Both the position numbers and the translations under genes were made by a program. The notes under the pieces were generated by a model. It was not told the origin of the DNA, did no database searches, and saw nothing but the letters and a program-made list of their open reading frames with translations. This document shows positions 35,917 through 45,543 of a DNA stretch of 64,000 nt, piece after piece. Position 1 is the first letter of the stretch, and the number at the start of each line of letters is the position of its first letter. The DNA comes from Bacteroidota bacterium (GTDB lineage Bacteria > Chlamydiota > Chlamydiia > Chlamydiales > FEN-1388). The stretch is taken from NCBI GenBank assembly GCA_013285825.1, contig JABDGV010000003.1, positions 1 to 64,000 on the forward strand. The letters run 5' to 3'.

Positions 35917-38900
35917 ATGCGTGATATTCATTGGTTTAGTGCTCAGATAGACAAACAAGACCTGTCGACTATCAATGATCAAAGGGGCAGCAGCTGCAAA
36001 ACTTTTTATCTCAATAGAAAAGTCTCCGATCTCGCAAAAACCGATCAGACTGCTCTCATTCCATCCCCTGTTAGGGTCTACTCCTCCTACAATCTTCTCG
36101 CCCTTATCGGAAGCTGGATTGGCATTACCAGCTATGATAAATCAAAAAACGTCTACTTTGTATCTAAAGAAAAAAGTCTCTATGACGATATTGTAAAAGG
36201 AACTCTAGGAACTGAGAATTCCCCATCTGCAAAATCTGCGGTAGCCTATCACACCTTAGAAGGCGCCATCAAAAGGGGCGATTGGGGTAAAGTAGAAAGT
36301 CAAATAAATGCTTTAAAAGAGCTAGTTGATAGCTGTGAAGACGATGAGAAATCGATCCCGCAAGAAAAACTGCAGCGTGCATTTAGATTACTTACAGATC
36401 CTGAAGAGTCATTTAAAAACGTATCAAAAGAACAACTATCGCTCATAGAATCTCTGAAAGACTACTGCACGGATACAAAGGATTTGGCCAAAGGTCTCAA
36501 GAGTGCCCTTCTTGAAAAAAAATGTCCTATTCCCGAACTGCTCTCTTCACTTAAAACATTTGGGCTTGAAAATGTTACTGAAGATGTTTTGAAAGATCTT
36601 CAAAAAGGACCTGCCACTACTCTCCCGATGGAAACCTTAAAGACAGCTCTTTTACTCCTTAAGGAGATGAAACAGGCCGGCATTTCTCCTCAAATCGACA
36701 CAGTTCTTCAGCTTGTTGATAATGCTCGATATACCCCTACAATGGCGCATGAGCTGAGTGTAGCCTCAGGACTTATTTCAGATGTACATGATCTCACCTC
36801 TTTTGAAAAACCATACACTTCACCCATTGCCTATTTTGCTTTTGAGCCCACCTTAGATAACCTTAAGATCGGAGAATCGCACGAATTTCATGCATCTGAC
36901 GAACTTTTTACAAACATAACCCAAGACATCAAAGCAAACTCGCCTGTGATGCATGACCTGTTAATCTTTGATGATAAGAGCATCAAATTTGATCCAGATA
37001 TTGATCATCGATGCACACAGGCCATGGAAAAGTATCTTGGAGAAGAAAACTCCTCTTCAAAAATCGAGACGCTTCTCAAAATCATGCATTCGAGAAATCG
37101 CGATGTCAATTTCGTTGTCTCTATGATGCTCGTTTCAACCAAAATTTCGATCGGCCAAATCTGGGATGCCATAAAAAATTCTGGAACTACCAACGACTTA
37201 AATAACGAAACCTTTCAATACCTCATCGACTCTGCAGACATTGCAAAGAACCCTGAGCTCCTTTTGGAAATCTATAAAGCCGATACAAAATCGAGAATCG
37301 ATCTAACTCAAAAAGAGCTCGATTTAACCAACTGGTCGATAGCAGCAGCTAAAATGACCCTTGAAAAGGCGTTGAATGACTCTTCTCAAGATAAAACCAT
37401 TGGACTCAAGATCACAGCTCGAACAGAATCGGACTTGAAAGCTCTCTCTGAACTTTTGACTGAGCGTTTTGCCCGGATTGAATATTCATTCGATCCAGCA
37501 ATGCGCACCATTGAATTTACTAAATTCCGAACTGTTGACGAAACAAGAAATCTTTGCATGAAAGAGCTTGAGGATAAGCCCTTAGATGCACTCAATAAAA
37601 TGAAGTATGCAAAAATTCCTCCTAATTCCGAATTTTGCACCCTCTTCTTAAATTCCCATCTTCATTCAGATGCAATTGGAATGCTGCTCACAGAACTTAA
37701 AAGTCTTCCAGAAAGTACAGCTCCTCTTTTAGCTGCCTACACAGGCATTATGAAAGAGCATATATCCGGAAATGACACAAAGTCTGCCGAAGAGATGTTC
37801 AACATCATGAGCGGCCTATCAGAACCCCTTCCTCGAAAAGAAACGCTTATCCTCATGCAAGCTGCAAATACACAAGCTTCGAAAAAAGGAGCCCCTCAAA
37901 AAGAGTTGCACAATTTCGAAGATATGCTTGCCGAAACAATTCCTCTCTCCTTCAATACAGGAACGATTGACGCCCGCGACTGGACAATGAGATCGGCCAA
38001 AAAAGCGCTTCATAATCTCTGCCTTCAGCTCCCAATGAATAAAGATATTACTCTTGAATGCACTGTCAATAAAGCTGAGCTTGTACGCTATCTTCAAGAT
38101 ACGTTTCGAGAAATGTTTGTCGATCAAAAAGGCGAGCAAATTATCGTCCGAAAGAGGGATCTTTTTATCGACTCGATGAAGCTCAATAAGAGACTCGATG
38201 AAATCGCAAGCAAAGATACTATCAGCTTCACAGATGCAAATAAGTGCCTTCGAGAATTTAAAGATAAGCAGCTTGAAATGAGCTATGCCAGTCTTGGAGC
38301 TTTTCCCAAACTCCTTGCAAAATGTTTGTCTTCAGACTCAGCCGTAAAATCTCTTATTGAGCAAGCGGCCCTATTTCGCTATCCACCAAGCCTATATGAT
38401 TGCCAAGAGACGCTTACACACTACATCAATAGTGACCCCCAAAAAGCATCAACTTTTATTACTCTCTTATTAAATAAAATCTATGTGCCTAACAGAAGCG
38501 GGAGCCCATTTGATGAAAAAATCCTCAATCAATTTGCTGAGAAAGCAATAGAGGTTAAATCTTTCAAGAGTCTTGAAACTGTCTTACAGCAAACAACCCT
38601 CAATAATAACCCATATAAAGAAAAACTCTTTAACAGCGCTATCGAGATCTGCCTTAAGAACAACTCCCCTGACCAAGCCCTCAAATTCCTAAAGCAATTT
38701 CATGACACAAACCCCACTGAGCCTCTATCCGACAGCTTATATGCACAAATACTGCTCAGTTCATCAGCTGAATCCAAACAGGTCCTTGAGCCTATTTTAA
38801 AAGATAAAGATCTGTTAATTAAGGTCTGTTCGAGCGCAGTCGCCTCCTTTATCGAGAAAAAGTCCTTTGCAAAGGCTCAAGAAGTCATAGATTTATGCAT

Positions 38901-41900
38901 TGAAAAATGTCCTGATAGCCCAGCTCTTTCCCACCTTCTCCAAACAGCTCTTGAAGGAGCGCTTCTCGCAAAGCAGCTCGACCTGCTTCCTCCACTCTAC
39001 GCCCGCCTCAAAAAAACGAAATTTGAAGAAACAGTACTCTCTAACCTCATAGAAAATGCCTACCAATTTGATGCAGAGGTGATGAGCCAACTTATCGGTT
39101 TTTCAAACCTACCTTCCAATATCTATGTACCAGCTATTCAAACCTATCTCAACAAAGATCCAAACTCCTATTCGTCGATCGATGCATTTATTACCTCGCT
39201 TCCTGAAGGCTATTCTAAAAACATCCGCTCTGCCTGTGAACAAGTTCTGCAAGGCCATATAGATACGTTGACCGCAAAGCCTCACCTGAGGAACCTTAAT
39301 GGCCCCAAGCTCCATGATTTGGCACTGCAGATTTTTAATTCATGGAATCTCTCATTAACTAAAAATAATTATCAGCAGATTTTAGAGGCTCTATTAAGCA
39401 CAAACCTGCCTCAAAAGGGACATACTCTTCTTTCAATGATGCTTGAAGCAGAATTTTTGCCGAATAACCAACAGTATTGTGAGCTCATCGCGCAATTGGC
39501 CATTAGTGGAAATATCGAAGATGCAAATGCGATGCTAAAAGAGGCTGGCAGCCTATATCCCAATTCAACTTCCCGCAATGCGGACATCTTAAAAGCGGCG
39601 GTTTCAAATGCCTCTATTCCCAAAAAATTCGAAGGAAAGGACCCTCGAATTCAAAATTTAAATACCTTTATATCTACTCTAAATAATGGACCCTCCTTAG
39701 CTCTTGAACTGCTCAATCAAGCAACAGATTCTAAAAGTGCAAAAACAGTGCTGATGCTCGCTAAAGCCCTCATCTCATCTAACCGTTTGAATAAAAATGA
39801 GATGTCAGGTGTGTACAAACTCTATGCAGAAAGTACGAAACAAACGGACTTTGAAGATCTCGTTGATTTATTAAAATTCTTAAAAGACAACAATGAACTT
39901 GGCCGAGATCTATGCATAAGCCTTATTGAACAATATAAAACGAACGGTGTTGCTGCCCACAGGCTATTGCAGGCAATAAAAGCCAGCTATCCAGCAATCA
40001 AATTATCCACACCAGAATGGCTTTTAAATTCGTTTATAGACTCTATTCAAATTGATGATGCAAAAGCTTTAAGCAATCTCAATACAATCTTGAATGCGCA
40101 CCCTAAAGATGATCGGCCTAAAATTGTTACAGAGCTTCTTAAATTATCTGTCGAAGAGAATATCGATAAGCCCAACCTTCCAGCTCAATTGAAATTGCTG
40201 CTCAAATCTCTAGCGTCTCTTAAATCACTCGATCCCTCCCTGCAGAGCAAAGCTATAAAACGCATCTTCGACATCGAATCTCAAATTGACCCTGAAACAG
40301 CTGCCTCAAGTGCTTTTCAAGCAATCAATAATTATAAACTTACCATCGACGATGCCTTTTGCAAAAAGCTCCTTGAGCTTTTACCTGCTCAAGAAGCCGA
40401 TGCACTTTTCGATTTGGAGATGTTCTCTCTCGAGCCTCAAGATAATATCCTCGACGTGCGTAAACTGCCCTCTCTTGTAGCGTGCAAAGCTCTTGAAGAT
40501 CCCCTTTTTCTCGGTGACAGGCAAGAACTGCTCCAATATAAAATTAAAACCGATGATCCTACTGCTGTTTTAGCCCATATCAAAGAGCACTTTCCCCACA
40601 TCCAATTTACAGCCACTAAAGAGGGAATTTCCATAACATCGGTTGCAACCAACCCTGAAGAGATTCTCTCTCTTTATAAAAAGCGGCTGCAAGAGTGCAA
40701 AAATGACCCTGAAAAAATAGTAGCCGCTTTAAAAATCATGAACGAGAACATGGTTGAGTTCAATGCAGAGATCATCAAAGAAGCGATTCATCAAACTGTA
40801 GGAACGAAAACCAAACCTGAGGATATTGAAAAAGCTGTAGAAACGAGTTTAAAAGCTTTAGATCCTGAGACACTTAATAATATTGGTCCCAAATTATTTG
40901 AAACCTACCTCTCTCAAAATAACTTAAGCCATGCCAATGGAGTCCTCCACACGCTTAAGTCAAATGAAGCGTTATGCCAAGAGCTTCTCAAAGCTACCTT
41001 TGGAAACGAATCAACCAGCTTTGAAACTATCCTTGAGACTATTAAAACAGTTGCCAATGCAAAAATCCCACTTTCAAAAGAGCTGCTCGCTGCAGTTTTT
41101 ACAAAATTCCCTACAGAATATCCCCGACTTCTTTCTTCAATGGCTGAGGACCCCTCACTTCCTTCTCTGCTTCAAGAGCTTTTAAATTCCTATTCACAAT
41201 CAACTTCTTTAGACAACTTCCAAAAGCTGCTTACAGCCATCGCACAATCGCCTAAAGCCTCGGCTGTCCTGCCTCAAGCATTAACACTTATTGAAGCTCG
41301 TATTGATACGCTGTCGCTTGACCAAGCAACCTACTCAGAACTTATTGAGCAAGCAATGAAGAGCGATAAGCCTGAGATTGCAGATAAAATTTATGCAGCT
41401 TCAAAAATTGACCTCCAAGTAACTGAAAAACCAACTTCTGTAAACGTGCATAAGCTTCCACCCCATACTGCAAGCTTTGCTCTAAATTCGACCATACTCA
41501 CGACTCTTAAACCCAATAGCGGCCTTACAGTCTTTTTGAACAAGGAAGAAGCCGCTATAATTGAACCCTTCCTCAAAAAATCAATGCCTTTTCTCTCAAT
41601 TTCGAAATTGAGTACGCCGGAAAAAAAGGATATGAGCTTAATACTCAAAGTGAAAAATCCTAATGATCCTTCGATCAAGTCTCTTCTTCTTAATGCAAGC
41701 TGCACTGCTATAGAACAAAATAATCCACAAAAAGCTGTGCAATATATATCTCAACTCAAACACTACAATCTTTTACCAGATGAAACTATCTCAAATACTC
41801 TTCTAAATCTGCCCGAAGATAGTATGAAGCTCCTTCTTAAAGAGATGCCGAAAGATCTCATAGAGACTCTTTTCACACCGATTATTGATTCTCAACTTCA

Positions 41901-42261
41901 AGATGCTACACTTCCAAAAGCTGCAACCCAATTGCTCTTAGTCAAAAGTGCCCATCCCCAATTCAACCCTCGATTTGAGCACAACATCTTCGAGAGCCTT
42001 CTAGCAAAAAATCTCAATGAAGCTCGATCTTTCTTTTTTGCCCTTTATAGAACGGGAACCGCTCCTGATCCCAAAGATACAAACACCCTTATTCAAGCCT
42101 TCATTGAAAAAGCACCCTTCAAAGAGGCTCTGGGCCTCTACGAATCAATTCTTACTTTCGATGAGCAGTTTAAACTGAGTGCTGATACAAGAATGAGCTT
42201 TATCACTGCTGCCAACGCTGCCAAAGATTTTACCTTTGCAAAAACCCTTGCAAACCCTTGA
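35917..42261 (+). CDS. Giant helical-repeat protein with PPR-like repeats and Smr-like modules
   Basis: The protein has 2114 residues, no signal peptide and no membrane segment. Much of it is built of helix pairs of about 35 residues in pentatricopeptide-repeat style, for example LLLLKEMKQAGISP, YQQILEALLSTNLPQKGHTL, MMLEAEFLPNNQQYCELIAQ followed by GNIEDANAMLKEA. Four interspersed segments start with a D-x-(H/R/T)-x-(L/W) motif and A-x-x-x-L: LDLTNWSIAAAKMTLEKAL (about 468), IDARDWTMRSAKKAL (684), LDVRKLPSLVACKAL (1512), VNVHKLPPHTASFAL (1842). Each is followed by a strand-helix-strand of about 60 residues. They recall the LDLHG start of Smr domains but lack its G-x-G-x-H loop. PPR-Smr proteins are eukaryotic organelle RNA factors. 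I infer a host-directed or RNA-binding protein; the assignment is by eye. Confidence 0.6.
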   Translation: MRDIHWFSAQIDKQDLSTINDQRGSSCKTFYLNRKVSDLAKTDQTALIPSPVRVYSSYNLLALIGSWIGITSYDKSKNVYFVSKEKSLYDDIVKGTLGTENSPSAKSAVAYHTLEGAIKRGDWGKVESQINALKELVDSCEDDEKSIPQEKLQRAFRLLTDPEESFKNVSKEQLSLIESLKDYCTDTKDLAKGLKSALLEKKCPIPELLSSLKTFGLENVTEDVLKDLQKGPATTLPMETLKTALLLLKEMKQAGISPQIDTVLQLVDNARYTPTMAHELSVASGLISDVHDLTSFEKPYTSPIAYFAFEPTLDNLKIGESHEFHASDELFTNITQDIKANSPVMHDLLIFDDKSIKFDPDIDHRCTQAMEKYLGEENSSSKIETLLKIMHSRNRDVNFVVSMMLVSTKISIGQIWDAIKNSGTTNDLNNETFQYLIDSADIAKNPELLLEIYKADTKSRIDLTQKELDLTNWSIAAAKMTLEKALNDSSQDKTIGLKITARTESDLKALSELLTERFARIEYSFDPAMRTIEFTKFRTVDETRNLCMKELEDKPLDALNKMKYAKIPPNSEFCTLFLNSHLHSDAIGMLLTELKSLPESTAPLLAAYTGIMKEHISGNDTKSAEEMFNIMSGLSEPLPRKETLILMQAANTQASKKGAPQKELHNFEDMLAETIPLSFNTGTIDARDWTMRSAKKALHNLCLQLPMNKDITLECTVNKAELVRYLQDTFREMFVDQKGEQIIVRKRDLFIDSMKLNKRLDEIASKDTISFTDANKCLREFKDKQLEMSYASLGAFPKLLAKCLSSDSAVKSLIEQAALFRYPPSLYDCQETLTHYINSDPQKASTFITLLLNKIYVPNRSGSPFDEKILNQFAEKAIEVKSFKSLETVLQQTTLNNNPYKEKLFNSAIEICLKNNSPDQALKFLKQFHDTNPTEPLSDSLYAQILLSSSAESKQVLEPILKDKDLLIKVCSSAVASFIEKKSFAKAQEVIDLCIEKCPDSPALSHLLQTALEGALLAKQLDLLPPLYARLKKTKFEETVLSNLIENAYQFDAEVMSQLIGFSNLPSNIYVPAIQTYLNKDPNSYSSIDAFITSLPEGYSKNIRSACEQVLQGHIDTLTAKPHLRNLNGPKLHDLALQIFNSWNLSLTKNNYQQILEALLSTNLPQKGHTLLSMMLEAEFLPNNQQYCELIAQLAISGNIEDANAMLKEAGSLYPNSTSRNADILKAAVSNASIPKKFEGKDPRIQNLNTFISTLNNGPSLALELLNQATDSKSAKTVLMLAKALISSNRLNKNEMSGVYKLYAESTKQTDFEDLVDLLKFLKDNNELGRDLCISLIEQYKTNGVAAHRLLQAIKASYPAIKLSTPEWLLNSFIDSIQIDDAKALSNLNTILNAHPKDDRPKIVTELLKLSVEENIDKPNLPAQLKLLLKSLASLKSLDPSLQSKAIKRIFDIESQIDPETAASSAFQAINNYKLTIDDAFCKKLLELLPAQEADALFDLEMFSLEPQDNILDVRKLPSLVACKALEDPLFLGDRQELLQYKIKTDDPTAVLAHIKEHFPHIQFTATKEGISITSVATNPEEILSLYKKRLQECKNDPEKIVAALKIMNENMVEFNAEIIKEAIHQTVGTKTKPEDIEKAVETSLKALDPETLNNIGPKLFETYLSQNNLSHANGVLHTLKSNEALCQELLKATFGNESTSFETILETIKTVANAKIPLSKELLAAVFTKFPTEYPRLLSSMAEDPSLPSLLQELLNSYSQSTSLDNFQKLLTAIAQSPKASAVLPQALTLIEARIDTLSLDQATYSELIEQAMKSDKPEIADKIYAASKIDLQVTEKPTSVNVHKLPPHTASFALNSTILTTLKPNSGLTVFLNKEEAAIIEPFLKKSMPFLSISKLSTPEKKDMSLILKVKNPNDPSIKSLLLNASCTAIEQNNPQKAVQYISQLKHYNLLPDETISNTLLNLPEDSMKLLLKEMPKDLIETLFTPIIDSQLQDATLPKAATQLLLVKSAHPQFNPRFEHNIFESLLAKNLNEARSFFFALYRTGTAPDPKDTNTLIQAFIEKAPFKEALGLYESILTFDEQFKLSADTRMSFITAANAAKDFTFAKTLANP

Positions 42262-42277
42262 TTTATCGGTGTTTATT

Positions 42278-42895
42278 TTAGACTGAAGATTTTCCACTCT
42301 TCATCGCACACCAATCAGACCAGGAACAGAGCACTTTCCATTGCTGCCAATTCTTGCGGTATTCGGGATACTCATCTTCCTTCACCCAATGCAACACGCC
42401 ATCTGGCCCTACACGGTCGGGGAAGCGAATGCCTTCTAGGTGGTCAATTTCATGCTGGAAAATTCGGGCTGTCATACCGCTAAATTCACGGGTATGAGAC
42501 TTTCCGTTGCGATCAAGTGCTTGAACAACAACGATTTCTGATCGAGGAACAATGCCGCAAAGACAAGGATCTACAGAAAAACAGCCCTCTCTGCCCAACA
42601 CAACGGCTGAAGACTTTTTAAGGAGAATAGGGTTAATGAACACTTCTAAATGACCTAAGTTCTTTCGATCAATATCAACACCAGTATCGACGAAAATAAT
42701 CCGCTTCTGGATGCCAACCTGCGGCGCTGCAAGCCCTACCATCACCCTTTTTTCCGTATCGCCACGCTCACCTCGGGCAATGGCAAACATCTGATCGATC
42801 ATTTCTTGCAAAGGCTGAGATTGAAGCTCTTCAAGGGATACTTCAGCCGACACTTCCTGCAAACGAGAACTCTCTGGCAAAACAAACGTGTACAT
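42278..42895 (-). CDS. def: Peptide deformylase-like protein (cytoplasmic copy)
   Basis: Peptide deformylase removes the N-formyl group from new proteins using a metal ion. Motif I reads VGLAAPQVGIQKR (the first Gly of G-x-G is Met-Val-Gly here), motif II EGCFSV and motif III FQHEIDHLEG, so the Cys and two His metal ligands and catalytic Glu are all kept. I chose ATG 42895 (MYTFVLPESS), which follows AAGGA at good spacing; the longer start at 42925 would overlap the upstream copy. There is no signal peptide. The C-terminal tail (residues after the HEIDH motif) is identical to the upstream copy over about 50 residues. Confidence 0.92.
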   Translation of the reverse strand: MYTFVLPESSRLQEVSAEVSLEELQSQPLQEMIDQMFAIARGERGDTEKRVMVGLAAPQVGIQKRIIFVDTGVDIDRKNLGHLEVFINPILLKKSSAVVLGREGCFSVDPCLCGIVPRSEIVVVQALDRNGKSHTREFSGMTARIFQHEIDHLEGIRFPDRVGPDGVLHWVKEDEYPEYRKNWQQWKVLCSWSDWCAMKSGKSSV

Positions 42896-42905
42896 TTCAT
42901 TGTCC

Positions 42906-43583
42906 TTAATTGTGTTTTTTTCCACTCTTCATCGCACACCAATCTGACCAGGAACAGAGCACTTTCCATTGCTGCCAATTCTTGCGGTATTCGGGATACT
43001 CATCTTCCTTCACCCAATGCAACACACCATCAGGCCCTACACGGTCGGGGAAACGAATGCCTTCGAGGTGGTCAATTTCATGCTGGAAAATTCGGGCTGT
43101 CATACCGCTAAATTCACGAGTAAGAGAGAAACCATTGCGATCAAGCGCCTGAACAACAACCGATTCTGACCGAGGAACAATACCGCAAAGGCAGTCTGCA
43201 ACAGAATAACAGCCCTCTCGTTCCATAACAATTGTCGATGATTTTTTGAGTAGAACAGGGTTAATAAACACTTCCAATTGCCCTAACTCCTCTTTACCCA
43301 TCTCAACGCCAGTATCGACCAAAATAATTCTCTTCAGAATCCCAATTTGCGGTGCAGCAAGCCCAACCATTACCCCTTTTTCCATATCGCTTCGCTCTCC
43401 TCGAGCAATCAAGAACATCTGATCGATTATTTCCTGCAGATGCTTTGATTGAAGCTCTTCAAGGGATACTTTAGCCGATACTTCCTGCAAACGAGAATCC
43501 CCTGGCAAAACAAACGTATACTTTTCAACCTCTTCGGCAATAAGCAATTGGATGGAAAATAGGCAAAGAAGAACACATTTCAT
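42906..43583 (-). CDS. Peptide deformylase-like protein with signal peptide
   Basis: This 225-residue paralogue starts with a convincing signal peptide (KCVLLCLFSIQLLIA), followed at about residue 20 by the same YTFVLPG-SRLQEVS start as the downstream copy. Motifs are complete: VGLAAPQIGILKR, EGCYSV, FQHEIDHLEG. A deformylase outside the cytoplasm would not meet nascent proteins, so its substrate is unclear. If the signal is real, it could act on exported formyl-peptides. The alternative is that the leader is only a membrane anchor or a mis-chosen start. A sequence of about 200 bases at the 3' end is almost the same as in the neighbour, showing recent duplication or gene conversion. Confidence 0.85.
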   Translation of the reverse strand: MKCVLLCLFSIQLLIAEEVEKYTFVLPGDSRLQEVSAKVSLEELQSKHLQEIIDQMFLIARGERSDMEKGVMVGLAAPQIGILKRIILVDTGVEMGKEELGQLEVFINPVLLKKSSTIVMEREGCYSVADCLCGIVPRSESVVVQALDRNGFSLTREFSGMTARIFQHEIDHLEGIRFPDRVGPDGVLHWVKEDEYPEYRKNWQQWKVLCSWSDWCAMKSGKKHN

Positions 43584-43774
43584 AAGAGAAACCTTAAAAC
43601 CTAAGTGCTACCTAGACATTCTAAACAAATGTGCGAAATATCTCAGCTACAAGATGAACGACGACTTCAGGTATTTTTACCTGAAAGAGGAGTGAAACGA
43701 AGGAGATGAGATATTGCAGCCAATCGTTTTGCGGGAATAGGTAGCAACTAGGTAACAACTTGGGTTTAAAAGGA

Positions 43775-43861
43775 CGGAGGGGGTGGGATTCGAACCCACG
43801 ATACGTTTTCACGTATACACGCTTTCCAAGCGGGCTCCTTCAGCCACTCGGACACCCCTCC
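43775..43861 (-). tRNA. tRNA-Ser (GGA)
   Basis: This class II tRNA of 87 bases has acceptor GGAGGGG/CCCCTCC with discriminator G, anticodon arm GCTTGGAAAGC with anticodon GGA, a long variable arm (TATACGTGAAAACGTAT) and T arm GGGTTCGAATCCC. The 191-base gap toward the deformylase genes shows no other clear element. Confidence 0.96.
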
Positions 43862-43960
43862 AAAATGTGAATGTTAAAAGTCTATCAACTTCATGCTTTT
43901 TAGGAGGAGAGAAATCCATATCAAGGACTACAATCGTGATACAATTAAGGCCTGATCACG

Positions 43961-44791
43961 ATGAAACATATTATCTCAATTTTCCTCCTATTAGGCTCGC
44001 TTTCTGCTCAAAGTATTGCTGTATCCCTTGCTCCCTACCTCAATATTGTGCAAGAGATTGCGGGACCAAAGATCGAAGTCCACCTCGTTGTTCCTCAAGG
44101 AGCAAGCGCACATTCTTTTGATGTAACGCCGAAACAGATCCAAAAACTGCAAGAAGACTCCATCTGGTTTATTGTAGGAGAGCCTTTTGAATCTCGCGCA
44201 ATCAAAAGCTTAAACAAAGACCACCCACGTATCGTTGATCTGCGCTCGGGATTGACACTTCAAGAAGAGCTCTCTCCATGTGGCCACGACCATGGATCAT
44301 TTGATCCCCATATCTGGATGAACCCTGAGATGATGATGATACAGATTGGCACCATTCGAGATGCCTTGACCGATCAATTCCCGACCGATTCATCCGACAT
44401 CTATCAGCGAGCTGAAAATGTTATGAACAAGCTCAACAAACTGCAAGCAGGGGTTTCAGCAGCTCTTTCAGGTCAAACAGGGACCATAATCGTCTCTCAT
44501 CCTGCCTATGGATACCTGCTCTCTCGTTATGGAATACGGCAATATGCTCTTGAGTTCGAGGGCAAGGAGCCATCTGCAAAACAGCTCTCCCAAGCACTTG
44601 ACCTCATCCGAGAGGTGCATGCAACTACTCTCTTTACCCAGAAGCAGTACTCCCAAAAGGCCGCACAAAGAATAGCTGAGATTCTTAAGCTAAAAACTGT
44701 TGAGCTCGATCCCTACAGCAGCGACTACTTTACAAGCATACAGCATATTGCACAGGCATTTGGCCAGGAACTAAAGGAAGCAGGCAGTTGA
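43961..44791 (+). CDS. znuA: Metal ABC transporter, substrate-binding protein (ZnuA/TroA-like)
   Basis: This periplasmic cluster A-I binding protein has 276 residues with signal peptide KHIISIFLLLGSLSAQS. Probable metal ligands are the His in QGASAHSFDV, the His in SFDPHIWMNPE and the His in VSHPAYGYLL, plus an acidic residue near YSSDY. A short His-containing loop (CGHDHG) precedes the second ligand, as in zinc-binding members. It starts a znuA-znuC-znuB operon with four-base overlaps. In Chlamydia a similar ABC cluster lies next to obg-rpmA-rplU; here it is far from them. Confidence 0.9.
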   Translation: MKHIISIFLLLGSLSAQSIAVSLAPYLNIVQEIAGPKIEVHLVVPQGASAHSFDVTPKQIQKLQEDSIWFIVGEPFESRAIKSLNKDHPRIVDLRSGLTLQEELSPCGHDHGSFDPHIWMNPEMMMIQIGTIRDALTDQFPTDSSDIYQRAENVMNKLNKLQAGVSAALSGQTGTIIVSHPAYGYLLSRYGIRQYALEFEGKEPSAKQLSQALDLIREVHATTLFTQKQYSQKAAQRIAEILKLKTVELDPYSSDYFTSIQHIAQAFGQELKEAGS

Positions 44792-45543
44792 AACCAAGTA
44801 TTGAATGCGAAAATGTAACCTTTGGGTATAGGCCGGACGAAACTATCCTCCAAAACGTCTCGTTTCAAATTCTTAAAAATGACTTCTGTGGAATTATCGG
44901 CCCTAATGGCGGAGGGAAGAGTACCCTTCTCAAGCTTCTCTTAGGCATTTATACACCATTATCAGGCTCTATCCGCATACTGGAAAGGCCCGCAAATGAA
45001 TATCCGGCAGAGATCGGTTATGTGCCGCAGCATCTCAATTTTGACCGTAAATTCCCCATCACTGCTTTAGAGGTTGTTTTACAAGGACGTTTAAAATTTC
45101 ACACTCTCTTTTCAATACCATCAGCTTTAGATATAGAGGCAGCTTTAGAGGCGCTCACCCAAGTTGGAATGGTTGAGTTTAAAGAGGTGCCCTTTGGAAC
45201 CCTTTCAGGCGGACAAATTCAGCGAATACTGATCGCTCGCGCCCTTGCATCAAAACCTAAAATACTTCTCCTAGATGAACCGACAGCAAGCGTCGATATT
45301 GACGCCGAAGCTGCTATCCTCAAACTTTTAGGCAAACTCTCAAAAGAGATGACCATTCTTATGGTCACGCATAACTTACGGGCCATCATTGACCATGTCG
45401 ATAAGCTTCTCTGTGTTCAAGGCAAATGCACCTTGATGCAGCCCAAGGAAGTTTGCGAGCACTTCGCTCTTGGCCTCTACCACTATCCTCTCATCGAGAC
45501 AGCAGATCAGCATCTGCTTCAACTGCCGAGAACAAAACAATGA
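44788..45543 (+). CDS. znuC: Metal ABC transporter, ATP-binding protein
   Basis: This 251-residue ABC ATPase drives import through the permease encoded next. Walker A is GIIGPNGGGKSTLLK, the Q-loop region is YVPQHLNFD, the signature is GTLSGGQIQR, and Walker B is ILLLDEPTASVD, with the switch His in MVTHNLR. All key residues are intact. Translation starts at a TTG (44788) that overlaps the znuA stop; no ATG is available near the family start. Its own stop overlaps the permease start (ATGA). Confidence 0.95.
   Translation: MKPSIECENVTFGYRPDETILQNVSFQILKNDFCGIIGPNGGGKSTLLKLLLGIYTPLSGSIRILERPANEYPAEIGYVPQHLNFDRKFPITALEVVLQGRLKFHTLFSIPSALDIEAALEALTQVGMVEFKEVPFGTLSGGQIQRILIARALASKPKILLLDEPTASVDIDAEAAILKLLGKLSKEMTILMVTHNLRAIIDHVDKLLCVQGKCTLMQPKEVCEHFALGLYHYPLIETADQHLLQLPRTKQ

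Noticed and set aside
43783..44121. Open frame crossing tRNA-Ser and the znuA start
   Set aside because: It runs through a tRNA gene and the signal peptide region of znuA in another frame; no protein character.
44202..44393. Antisense small open frames within the znu operon
   Set aside because: All are short, overlap strongly conserved coding sequence and have no ribosome-binding site.
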